Shown here piece by piece: positions 11,739 through 22,603 of a stretch of 64,000 bases of DNA (its first letter is position 1; every line of letters begins with the position of its first letter). The translations under genes and the position numbers were made by a program. The notes under the pieces were generated by a model. The model saw only the letters and a program-made list of their open reading frames with translations. It was not told the origin of the DNA and did not search any database. This stretch comes from Oryzias latipes (taxonomy: Eukaryota > Chordata > Actinopteri > Beloniformes > Adrianichthyidae): contig NC_019859.2 in NCBI RefSeq assembly GCF_002234675.1, positions 15,177,002-15,241,001 of the forward strand, read 5' to 3'.

Positions 11739-12265
11739 TTAAGAAGTTGCTGAAGGAGTAGTAGTAGTCGGTGGTGTGGTTGTTGCAGCTGCAGTGGTAG
11801 TAGTTGCAGCTGCAGTGGTAGTAGTTGCAGCTGCAGTGGTAGTAGTTGCAGCTGCAGTGGTAGTACTTGCAGCTGCAGTGGTAGTACTTGCAGCTGCATT
11901 GGTAGTACTTGTTGCAGAGGTGGTTGCCTTAAAGAAAAAAGTCAATCAAGAAGCTGAAGACCCTGCATGACTTGTCTATGTTAGAAAGTACCAACCTCAT
12001 GTGAACTCGACCCAGAGTGGTGTTTGTGTTTGGAATGATGAGAAGGATGATGACCCTCCATCTGTGAAATGTAAAAAAAGAAAATTTAATAAGTGATGTG
12101 TTCATCTGCATTTACTCAAAGTACATGTTTTTTTTTGGAAAAAGTAAAAGAGACTGGTGTTTATCCTGGTCTACAAAGAACAAATGAAGGTGAAACAATC
12201 CCACTCACAGATTTAGCCAGAGTAAGGCTCAGGAGGCATTCAAGCACAAGTGCTATCTTCAGCAT
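11739..12265 (-). CDS. Array gene C: His-rich and Thr/Ala-repeat small secreted SCPP-like protein
   Basis: Three coding exons in phase 0, 103 residues. Exon 12209-12265 encodes MLKIALVLECLLSLTLAKS. Exon 11996-12061 encodes a histidine-rich stretch, MEGHHPSHHSKHKHHSG then SSSHE, eight His in 22 residues, with S-H-E as the phosphorylation motif. Exon 11739-11927 encodes 62 residues made of a seven-residue repeat (TTTTAAA and STTTAAA forms), then TPPTTTTPSATS and stop. The usual leucine-rich end is missing; the neighbouring reading frame just there reads QQLLKNAKK, so a length change in or after the repeat moved the frame. The donor after exon 2 (GTTGGT) is weaker than in sister genes. Histidine clusters suggest Zn or Cu binding by composition only. 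Confidence 0.82.
11775..11900 (-). repeat. 21-bp coding minisatellite (Thr4-Ala3 units)
   Basis: Plus-strand unit GCAGCTGCAGTGGTAGTAGTT (split here as GCAGCTGCAGTGGTAGTAGT plus T) repeats about five to six times almost without change, with a GTACTT variant in the copies at the right. It encodes the TTTTAAA repeats of gene C. Confidence 0.88.
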
Positions 12266-12448
12266 GGTTTCCTTCCTGGAAAAAAAAGGAAATGTTTTGT
12301 TCACAAATACTATTAGTTGAGTTAAAATGAGATTCATAGTAACACATACTAAAACCCAGTAAGAACAATGTATTTACAGTTGACTCTTAGCAGGTTCAAC
12401 AGAAGATCAAGAAGGTAGTTGTGATGCTGCTCTGAACGTTCACTGTCT

Positions 12449-12456
12449 CTTTTATA
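12449..12456 (-). promoter_or_regulatory. TATA box and exon 1 of array gene C
   Basis: Minus strand GGTATAAAAGAGACAGTG. The non-coding exon 1 ends at a donor at 12378 (CAACT|GTAAATAC). The upstream block GAGAAACTTC ... AGTGACTAATGT is shared with gene D. Confidence 0.68.
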
Positions 12457-12947
12457 CCTTTGCAGATGCAACAATGTTGAGAAACTTCTTTCATTGGGAA
12501 AGATTTTCCTTGAAAAGGAAGTGACTAATGTAATTGGACAGAAGCTAGACATGATTGCAAAAGCTTTTGACTTAATTAAAACACTTTAAAAATGAGAAAT
12601 CTGTTGTCAATCCATTTTTATGGAAATGATTTATTATGTAGCTTATCAATATATTATACCAGAGATTCTCATCATTGGTCCTTCAAACCCACCACTGTTA
12701 ATGTGATTTTTCATGCTACAAAATTTACTTGGTTTTAAAGACTGCTGTCATAAGGTCTCGACATAGTTCAATAATGGGCTAATGGGTTTGTTTGAGCAAG
12801 GCAGTGTAGAAAACATGTTGTTATGATTTGCTTGTTTTGTTGATCAGTTTTTCTTCTCTTGGGTTTCTGTACAGGCGGGCTGTGACTCCACCCATTTTCC
12901 TGTGAAGCAGTCACAGCTGCCTGCACTTTGCTTATCAGCCACATTGA

Positions 12948-14795
12948 CCGGGTTCCGGAACCGGAACCCGGTTCCGGGTTACAGCAGCAGGACGCGTGGC
13001 GTGCCTCTCTGCGATTACAACTATCTTCAAATTACTTAAAAAGTTGATTTTTCTCCAAAAAAGAGAGCTGACCATGCCCCCGAAGAAACCCCAGGAATAT
13101 GAAGAACTCAAAAAGTCTCTTGACATTATTCAAGAAACGCTGAAAAGTTTTATGGATCAAGTGTCGGCTAAGCTAACACCGCTCTGGGATATGATGGAAG
13201 AGTTCCGAAGATTTCGGGCTCAAAACGAGCAGCGAGAAAACCAGGTCGGGATTCTGGAGAAAAGACTGGACGATGTGGAACAGCAAGTAAGGATGAATAA
13301 TGTCATTCTCACTGGATTACCGATCAAGCCTCAAGCCAGCACTGCTAATGCTAGCGCTAGCGTAGCTGGCAGTGCTAATACGGAGGTCAGTGGAGAGTCT
13401 CTGGAACAGCAAATACATTCATTTCTAACATCTAAAGGGATTTCCCTGGATCTCAATACCATCGAGACCTGCCACCTGCTCCCCAGGAGAAAGGAGACGG
13501 ATAAACCAGCGATCCTCATCAGGTTTGTGAATCACAAACACAAGCTAGCTCTGATGAATCTACGCAAAAACCTCAGAGGATCTACTGTTTATCTGAACGA
13601 CCATCTGACTAGAAGGAATGCTGAAATCTCAAAACATGCACGGCTTCTCAGGAAGCAGAACCAGATTGAGAACACTTGGGTTAAAGGCTGCAGGATTTAT
13701 GTCAAACCACTCGGTCCAGAGGACCGGACCAAGGTTCTGGTCGTGAACACCATGAAGGACTTTGAGAAGTGCTTGATTACGGTTGTCTGAAACAACGTGG
13801 AGTAATAAACCAAAGAGCCAAATAATTTCAAGAAATATGACACCAGGAATCATCACTTTCTCTGTATGTCTGACGTCACCTGAATAACAGCAGAGTTCTG
13901 ACCTGCAGACAACTTGACCTCAACTTTCACCGCAGCTGATATCAGCTGAAGAAGGATATGGACCTGAATCTAATGTCTGCAGTCATAACATCGAAGAGAA
14001 CTATAAACTCTGTTTTGAACCCAGGAGATCAGCTGTTATCAGTAAAAGAAGAAATACCAACCTTGGACAATCGACACTTATGGACCCTTTTTATTTTTCC
14101 CCAACAGCATTACTTTATTATAAAAAAAATAAAAAATAAAAATAAAAATATATAAAAAGAGTAAAACAAATGATTAATCACTTTTGAAAATTGTTAAATT
14201 GATTGACTTTTGATGATATTACTTCACTAGCTCCTAAAATTGATAAATTGATTCAAAAATCTTTCCTAATGTAGCATAACTTTGCACATGTTTTTAACTT
14301 TTGATACTTGATGAAATTTTGTTATGACAACTCCTGAAACAGTGTTGTGTCTATTTTACTGGTATAGTATTATTTTTTAAAGCATATGAATGATTTTTAA
14401 AAGTAACATAATTTGTATATATTTCAGATGCTGCATTTGCCATGTTAATTTCTAAAATAGTTATTTTTGACGTAGTACTTAAGTAATTCATCTTTGGCAT
14501 GTGCCTTATTGATACCTTATGATTCTTAATTCTGTCTGATAAAACCTAGGAACCAGATATTGATAAATCATGTAATAAAATGGTTATAGTATAACGGGGT
14601 GGAATTATATAAGTTCGCTTCCTTCCACTCCCTTTCAAGCAATATTTATTAATTATGTCTAATTATCCTAAGTTTGATTAGTTACTGTATGAATGTATAA
14701 CTGATGTTTATATTGCTTTTGTGTATAACTTCTATTTGATTGCTTGAAATAAACCATTTCAAATCAAATCAAAAATCAAATCAAATTTCATGAAC
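12948..14795 (+). mobile_element. ORF1-only LINE (no reverse transcriptase)
   Basis: It begins with a GC-rich hairpin (12948-12971, 11-bp arms, 2-bp loop) and 5' leader, carries an intact ORF1 at 13074-13790, and then about 1 kb of AT-rich 3' region ending TTGCTTGAAATAAACCATTT and a short (CAAAT)-type tail. A second, internally deleted copy lies at 27770-28165. Lack of an RT frame in a copy that keeps both ends suggests a non-autonomous, HAL1-like derivative. Confidence 0.7.
13074..13790 (+). CDS. LINE ORF1 protein, coiled coil plus RNA-binding domain
   Basis: An open frame of 238 residues starting MPPKKPQEYEELKKSLDIIQ. Residues about 10-75 are heptad-like and charged (coiled coil: EEFRRFRAQNEQRENQVGIL, EKRLDDVEQQVR). 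Next comes NNVILTGLP, typical of the RRM start in L1/Tx1-type ORF1 proteins, an Ala/Ser-rich insert, then PAILIRFVNHKHKLALMNL and a basic C-terminal domain (SKHARLLRKQNQIENTWV, KGCRIYVKPLG). It acts as the RNA-binding chaperone of the element's RNP. I chose the ATG before PPKKP because the upstream in-frame ATG falls in the leader. No stop or frameshift is present. Confidence 0.8.
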   Translation: MPPKKPQEYEELKKSLDIIQETLKSFMDQVSAKLTPLWDMMEEFRRFRAQNEQRENQVGILEKRLDDVEQQVRMNNVILTGLPIKPQASTANASASVAGSANTEVSGESLEQQIHSFLTSKGISLDLNTIETCHLLPRRKETDKPAILIRFVNHKHKLALMNLRKNLRGSTVYLNDHLTRRNAEISKHARLLRKQNQIENTWVKGCRIYVKPLGPEDRTKVLVVNTMKDFEKCLITVV

Positions 14796-15299
14796 TGTCC
14801 CTGAGCCTTCGATATTGGCTTGTTTTGTGAGATATCCAGTTTGCTGTGGTTATGGTCTTATTTTTTGTAAATAAATCCATGGGGATTTTGCTACATCTTT
14901 GTGTGTAGTTCTTATGTGCATCAGGGTTCCAACCTGCTTGCCTGACTGTAACACGTGTGGGATTGTGTGGCTCAGAAAAAAGGGCAGAGTGTCCCTTAAG
15001 AAGAGAAGATTGTCAAATAAAAACAGCATTTCCCATTTTAAGCTGCTGCAACATTCAGCTGCACAAAAGCATACAAGACCAAGTTTGAGTTGATTCTCTT
15101 GGTTCCCTGTACGCTTCAGGTATGCTTTTATCACTTTTTTTTTAGTAAATCCTTGAGTTTTTGAGCAAAAGCTTTTAACAGTCCCTGGAGTTAAGTCAAA
15201 AACACATGGTCAGGCATTTTCATAATGTTTTCCTCTGCATTTAGTAATGAAACGCCCAAAGCGCTGTCGATGTGTTAAATATTCATTCACTCCTCATAA

Positions 15300-15720
15300 C
15301 CCAGGCATGGCTGCCAGTTTGCACCTACGGTCCCTCTGATCATCAATGGGACATTTATGCACATTCACAGACCAGTATAGCTACAATGGAGGCAGTGTAG
15401 ATTATAGGGTGCAGTTTCAGTTATGGATGCTTTTTCTGTATTTGACACATACAGGCGCATCGGGTTTTAGGGCGCGGGCACGTTAAAACATCCCGGTAAA
15501 ACGTTCACGCTACTGTGTGTTTTAAAAAGGCAGCGGGAGCAAAACTGAGTTGGTTGTGATTTATTTTTTATTTTTTCAGTTATAAATCAGCATCCAAAAA
15601 TCCATCAAAGTCCTCATCTTCTGTATCTGAAATGAACAGCTGGGTTACATTTCTATCAAACAGGTCAGGTTCCCTTTCGTCATTGTCAGAGTCCGCCTCG
15701 TTTGTGTGCGGCTCCTCATG
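15300..15720 (-). mobile_element. pogo/Tigger-type transposon remnant with transposase C-terminus
   Basis: The minus strand from about 15718 to 15582 reads EEPHTNEADSDNDEREPDLF, then a few residues, LFISDTEDEDFDGFLDADL and stop, the acidic tail typical of pogo/Tigger transposases (DTEDEDF-x-GF). Beyond it the non-coding end contains ACATACAGGCGCATCGGGTT, like the repeated GGCGCA motifs of this group. The rest of the transposase is missing. Confidence 0.72.
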
Positions 15721-15749
15721 AATGATTCAGGCGCGTGTGTGCGCTCCTC

Positions 15750-15965
15750 CCGTGTTTCATGATTTGCTGTTGTGTTTCGTGATTTTACTGTTGTGTTTCG
15801 TGATTTACTGTTGTGTTTCCTGATTTGCTGTTGTGTTTCCTGATTTGCTGTTGTGTTTCCTGATTTGCTGTTATGTTTCCTGATTTACTGTTGTGTTTTG
15901 TGCTTTGCTGTTGTGTTTTAGGACTCTGTAATATTTTTCCATAATTTGCTGTTGTGTTTCAGTAT
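15750..15965 (+). repeat. 20-bp minisatellite
   Basis: About nine to ten copies of GTGTTTCCTGATTTGCTGTT with variants (TTCGTG, TTCATG, TTTACT). Non-coding; it abuts the pogo remnant. Confidence 0.9.
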
Positions 15966-16029
15966 TTGTTCATTTGTACAGGGATTTGTTGTTGTTTCTT
16001 AAATGTAAACATGTCTTGCACCTCTCGGC

Positions 16030-16900
16030 CACTGTAACAAAGTAAGGATTTTCAGAACAAAAGCAATGGAAGAAATTATAGACCTGCAAGCTTTTAGAAA
16101 CTTAAAATGAGTAATACATTCTTTAGCTGTTTATTATGTACATTTTTTTCATTTGGTGGATTTATTTTTATATTTATCTTGTTACAGGTGTCTCAAGTCT
16201 GCCGGATGTGTTGCAATGATAATTTGCTGCTGGTCCTTATGTTTCAGTGTGACTTCAGTTCTTTAGGTTATGTGCTGCTTTCTTTTATTTCTTGGATGTT
16301 TTGTAGGCCAAAGGTTTGTTTTCCACCACATGTTAATGGTTGCTTTGTACTGGGCGCCGTTGGAAAGGACCCCTTACTACTGCTGAAATGGAGCTCTGAG
16401 CAGGTACAGGACTTGGACTGACAGCTCCTGGGACTTACTGTTGGTGGGCTGCGCAAACAGAGAACTGAAGGTGGACAGTGCACCAGAAGACGGGAGGTAG
16501 CCAAGAGAGAGCTGAAAGCTGACTGGCAATGCTGAGAACGCAACGCAAGCCTGGTGAAATGGGAGGCAGCAGCCACAAAGAAGGGCACCAGAGTTGACCG
16601 GGAAGCTGTGTGGAGAGAATGAATGACTGCTAAACAGAGCATAGAGAAAAATGGTCTGTCCTTCTAAACAAAGTATGCATGTGGCCGGTGTTGATGCAGC
16701 ACCCTGAAGCTCTCTCTTATGTCATCCTTTTAGCTGCAACAGGAATGTTTTGTTTGCTCACTTTGTGCACAACTCTTTCCTGAACATGGCTCAATAATAA
16801 GCTGGCTTTACAACACGGCTGTTGGTTAAGTTAAGAAATGTTGCAGTACGGACTTGCCCACCGAAAAGAAATTAATTGTAGGCTCCTTTGAACAGTGAGA
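16030..16900. repeat. Segmental duplicate shared with 560-1800
   Basis: Partner of the block at 560-1800. Between 16100 and 16590 it holds sequence not matched at the left; its end abuts a Tc1 element at about 16950. Confidence 0.75.
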
Positions 16901-16949
16901 GATAAAAAATCAAGAAATGGACTTTATCAAATTCATATACATTTATTTG

Positions 16950-18270
16950 CACTTCATTGGGGGAAATAAGTATTTGATCCCATTGTAATAATCAAGAGTT
17001 CTGGTTCTTACAGACTAGTTAGACTCTCCCTGTAACCTGAGTTAAAGACAGCTGTTTGAACTAATCCCCAGTATAAAAGACAACTGTTCACAGAATCAGT
17101 CAATTAGTCAGACTTCAAACTCTCCAACATGAGAAAGAGCTTTCATTGGATTTCATGGAGACCATTATAAACCTATAGATAAAAGACAAGAATGAACTAA
17201 AAAAAACATCAGAAAGACGCTGAGGGTTAGGGTGAAAACTATTGGTGGAATTGTCCATGACCATCAATCGACCTATCGGTCTAGGGCTCCAAAAAAGATC
17301 TCACCCGGTGGGGTTTCCATGAGCTTGAGAACAGTGAGAAATAGCCCTAAAATGACATGGCTGGAGTTAGTTGATCCCTAAGCCAGCGGAGACCACAGTC
17401 ACCAAGAAAACCATTGGTAGTACTTTGCACTGCAATGGATTAATTCCTACAGTGCTCCCAAAGTACCCCCTGCTTCAGAGGGCACATGTGCAGGCCCGCC
17501 TGGAGTTTGCCAGTGAACACTTTTATGATTGAGAAAGATTGGAAGAAGGGGCTGCAGTCAGATGAGACCAAAATTGAACTCTTTAGCATCAACTCAACCC
17601 ATTGTGTTTGGAGGAAATACAAAGCACAGAGGTGGAACCATCATACCTCAGAGGGTTTTTCTGCACAAGGCCACTTCACCATGTCGATGTCAGGATGGAC
17701 CAGATTTTATGTACCTTCAAATCCCTATAGTGAGAACCTCCTACTTCCACCAGGAAGCTTAAAATAGATGGTGGATGGATCTTCCAACATGATAATGACC
17801 CAAAACATACAGCCAAGGCAAACAAAGAATGGTTTAAAAAAAAGCACATAAAGGTCATGAAGTGGGCCAGCCAGTCTACGGACCTCAATCATTTAGAGAA
17901 CCAATGCAGAGGCTCTAGCTGAGCATCAGCCACCAAATCTGACAATTTAGAAGTCATTTGCAAAGAAGAGTGAACCAAAATTCCTTCTGATATGAGCAGA
18001 AATCTGGTCATCAGCTACAAGAAGCATCTGGCCTCTGTACTTGCTAATTAGGATTTAACCAAAAAATAGAAAGTCTTCTGGCAGAAGGGTTCAAATACTT
18101 GTTACCTTCAGTGAAAGGCATACGACATCAAATAAATGATATAAAGTTGATTTCTTAATTTACTCTGTAATTTTATATCGCTCACAGTTCAAATGAACCA
18201 ACCATTAACATGACAGACTGTTAATGACTGTTAAATAAGAAAGGGATCACATACTTAATACTCCACTGTA
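16950..18270 (+). mobile_element. Tc1-like transposon, near full length, decayed
   Basis: Termini: GGGGGAAATAAGTATTTGAT at the left (about 16960) and GGGATCACATACTTAATACT, CCACTGTA at the right. Between them the decayed transposase can be followed in pieces: DETKIELFSINSTHCVWRKY near 17560-17625, and [16 protein letters not shown] near 17790-17837 with the Asp-x-Asp-Pro-Lys-His-Thr-Ala motif. Several stops and frameshifts break it. Confidence 0.85.
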
Positions 18271-19865
18271 TCCAGGGCAATTGTTCACTCAAATATGCTT
18301 GTGCTTGAAGACTTAATAAATTAGCAGCTAATTTGTGCACTATAAATATACTCAATTCTTTAATCATTTAATAAGTTACTCAAACATGTTTTAATTCATT
18401 TTAAGACTGCATTTGTCTTTTGCTTATAACACAATGACTTTGATCAAATGAGTGGGAATTGATGTTTTTTCTTTTATCTGTACTAAACATGACAGATTAT
18501 TTACATTTGGATAATTTCTTTTTTTAATCTGTTGTCTTCATTATGAGTGTGTTCAGGTACCACGTACACATATTTTACAAGTTCCTGACTCTGCTTTATA
18601 TTCCGGTCCTCGTCTCTATCAAAATCTTTATTATCTGCATCTTGACTGTCTCCAGCTCCTTCCTTTTCAGTTTCTGTGTTTCTACTGTTCTTTGGTGATC
18701 ATTAAGTATTATTAGAGTAAGTGATTTCTTACTTTTTAGAGAATTAATCATTAAAAATTAAGAAAACTTAGTTGAATACATTGCAGTTTTTCTCCTTCAC
18801 CTTAAAGTCTATGTTCAGTGTGGCACAAACCTCCACAAAAACCTATCCATGTTAACTTATCAACCTTAACAGAACCAGAATTACAAGCTTAAATGTGAGG
18901 ATTGTGACCTTTGCGTGTCAGTTTTATTTCATTGGTTATCCTCATGTTCTGTAGTCAGCTTTTTCCCCTGTCAATCACACCTATTGTCCCGATTGAGACA
19001 TCTGATTGGCCAGCTTATAAGTTGAATAACTTGCACTACAAGACATTATAAATAAAAATTAGGATTAGCAAGAACATCCTAAAATAAATAGGTATCAGAT
19101 CAAGAATGCTTATACTGACAAATACAATGACTGAGTAACAGCTGTTTATTTCACTATAGAAGTCTATGGGATTTTGGCTTCTTGGAGCCAGCAGGCACTT
19201 CCTGTCGCGAACACCAGGGGGAGGAGTCACTGTACAGTAAATTGACACAAAAGGTTTAGGTTGTCAGATATTCACTGCTGTCTTGATTTGTTTTGTGGTC
19301 CCCAGAGAATTCAAGCGTCTGGTTTTCAATTCTTCGTTCTTAGATCATCTGTTTTCTCCTCTATTTCATGGTTTTTGTCAACTTTATTTAATTTGTATGT
19401 GTCCGACACTAAACCTGATCTCCTGCATTTGGGGTCCTACACCACCAGTTCCTGACATTGAAGACACCAGTTATGTTTGAAAACACAGATTGGTGTAACA
19501 TGTTGCATGTATTTTCAAAATCATTTCTGAGAGGAGCTTTACTGCTGTAAAAAACTGTTTAATCATTTTGTTTTTTGAAAATATTCTGCTAAACAAAACG
19601 TAAAACACATTTTCTTTATTAATTTGTTATTATACCTTGTCTTTTTTAACATTTGTGAGTTTCAGTCTGTTTTTTAATCTACTGTTTTATCTAGTGTTTC
19701 TCACTTGTAAAGTAATACAGTCAGTTTGTTGACTTGTTCAATTCAATTAGTTGACTTTTTAAATTCTTTCAAACAATAAATTAGTTTCTCTTGATTTAAT
19801 GATGAGATGTTTGACCAAATTTCTTTTATGATAAAGCCACAAAACAATACCACCAAATGAAGGAT
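18271..19865. other. Intergenic with a dispersed-repeat fragment
   Basis: 19290-19460 shares its end (CCTGCATTTGGGGTCCTACA, CCACCAGTTCCTGACA) with 36420-36590. Nothing else recognised. Confidence 0.45.
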
Positions 19866-19990
19866 TAAAGATGAATTTTATTTTTATTGTTTAAAGACAA
19901 GCAAAAAACAATTGAGGCCTGGTCAGAAGGAAGGCCATACCAAATTAAATGTTTTTTAAGCATTTGCTTAATTCTGACTCCATGACAGAC

Positions 19991-20413
19991 TTAATTTCGC
20001 CCCAGTAGGGCCAGCAGTTGAGCAATAATCTGGACTAATGATAGTGCAGTTGTTGTTGTTGTTGCTCCTGCAACTGTAGTTGTTGCAGTGGTGGTTCCCT
20101 TAAAAGAAAAGAAAAAGGTAAGACAAAATAAAATTTATATAAATGATTTGTAAGTTGTCAGGATAACAAAACACTTACCTCATTGGAGTTAGACCCAGAG
20201 TTGGAGTCCGAGCTGGAACGAGCCAATCTCTGCTGCTCCATCTGTAAAAAAAAAAAAAAAAAAATGTGTGATTTGAAGCTTGAGGTGTCTTTCCTGTTTC
20301 CCACAATCTAAGTATCGCTCCCTAGACATTTAATAACAAGACACAATCACACTTACAGGCTGAGCCAGAGTGAGGCTCAGGAGACATCCAAGCACAAGTG
20401 CTAACTTCAGCAT
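19991..20413 (-). CDS. Array gene D: small secreted SCPP-like protein, Thr tract then Leu segment
   Basis: Three coding exons in phase 0, 75 residues. Exon 20357-20413 encodes MLKLALVLGCLLSLTLAQP. Exon 20179-20241 encodes MEQQRLARSSSDSNSGSNSN plus a final Glu, rich in possible phosphoserines, with S-N-E at the end. Exon 19991-20098 encodes GTTTATTTVAGATTTTTA followed by a hydrophobic segment LSLVQIIAQLLALL and GRN. The last part could form an amphipathic helix. It lies 7.6 kb from the next array gene to the left, with transposon debris between. An AATAAA is present near 19876. Splice sites are GTAAGT donors with CAG and TTTTAAG acceptors. Confidence 0.86.
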
Positions 20414-20578
20414 GGTTTCACACCTAGAAACAAATTTCAAGTCTTTATCAGCAAGTTAAATTAGCATCATCTCAGAAAATACTGGAAGCAAGTGGAAATA
20501 TGATTACAGTCAAGTTTTTGCAGCTTCAGAAGAAGATCAGGAAAATTTTTGTGATGCTGCTCTGAATGCTGACCTTCT

Positions 20579-20586
20579 CTTTTATA
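20579..20586 (-). promoter_or_regulatory. TATA box and exon 1 of array gene D
   Basis: Minus strand GGTATAAAAGAGAAGGTC. The non-coding exon 1 runs to a donor at 20508 (TTGACT|GTAATC... region). Upstream lies the shared block GAGAAACTCT ... AGTGACTAATGT. Confidence 0.7.
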
Positions 20587-21027
20587 CCTTTTACAGGAGC
20601 AGTTATTGAGAAACTCTCTGTCAGAAAGAACAGTGACTAATGTGAGTCAAAAGCTGCATAAGAATTGTAATCACGTGTTACACCTTCAAAACTCTTACGT
20701 AAAAATTATTATTTATTTGAAAACTTTAGGTGTTTGTGGCCTAATTATTAAAGAATCCTTATGATGACATGGATTAACTCAATGGTGTTTTTTAATTTAC
20801 TTTATTTGTCGCGAAAGTGTAGAGTTTAACATTATCTAATGAGGTATTGAAAACCCTTTAAATACCCGCCGTACATCGTAAATGACTATTTTGATTCTCA
20901 CTGGTAAAGCTAAATTCATTGCAGTTCCTCTATTACCAATGAAATGCTTTAGTCTCTGTAATAAAATAATGAGATACCTTTGTGTCAAATGCAGCACATA
21001 GAGTCATGAGGAAACATTCAGTCTTGA

Positions 21028-21831
<804 letters not shown>

Positions 21832-22309
21832 TTCTTTAGCGCATTTCTGCTTTTGAGTATTTTGAACAAATCATTTGAACCAATATTCTTTTTATAGGCA
21901 TGGGCGTGGGTTTATAGCCAAAACGTGTGGAGGGTGTGCAGGTGATACATAAGTGCTCGTAAGATGCCTGTAGGATGCCCACACAAATTGTGCTCTGATT
22001 GGTTAAGTTCCCCATTTCTAACGGCCAGTCTGCACATAAAGTGCACACTTATCACTTGAACAGCGCTATTGGCGGTCAAAAAAAAAAAAGACAAATCTAT
22101 ACAACATACCTCCGTCTCACCTACCTCCTCCTTACTTACCTTGCCTACGTGTTCACACCAACCTGACCCCTGCATCATGCCCATTGACAAAAATGGACAT
22201 GAACATTTTCGTATTTCATTAAAAATCTGTGCCCCCCCACCCCGCATAGATTTGCCCATCTTTCACCTGTAGACAGTCCATAATAACCCATAGAGGCAGT
22301 TGTGACTAA

Positions 22310-22500
22310 GGCTTAAGTCTTTGCAGCTTCAGTAGTAGATCAGAAAAGTTCTTTTGATCCTGCTCTGAATGTTGACCTTCTCAATTATACTTTTAAATGA
22401 AAAAACTGTTAATAAACTAAATTGTTGAAGTCATCTCATAATAGAAGGAGCAGTGCCTAAAGTCACTAAAACAGAAGCTGCATAGGATTGTGACAGTATA
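22310..22500 (-). pseudogene. Second orphan promoter and exon 1 relic of an array gene
   Basis: Plus strand TCTTTGCAGCTTCAGTAGTA, GATCCTGCTCTGAATGTTGA and CCTTCTCAATTATACTTTT match the exon 1 and TATA region of gene D (20520-20590), with a degraded box. The upstream text GGAGCAGTGCCTAAAGTCAC also matches. No coding exon lies between it and gene D's promoter; transposon sequence abuts it on the left. Confidence 0.7.
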
Positions 22501-22603
22501 CAAGACGGAATATTACACTAGATTTTGAAACTCCAGTTTTTTTTTTAAACCTTAAGTTGCTGGATTTTTATATCACAATGGTCTCTTTCTTGTAGCCCAT
22601 ATT

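Noticed and set aside
11776-11970. Val/Ala-repeat open frame on the plus strand
   Set aside because: Antisense of gene C's Thr/Ala repeats; no signal peptide or splice context.
15750-15965. CRISPR-like array
   Set aside because: Head-to-tail 20-bp units without unique spacers, in a vertebrate genome: a minisatellite.
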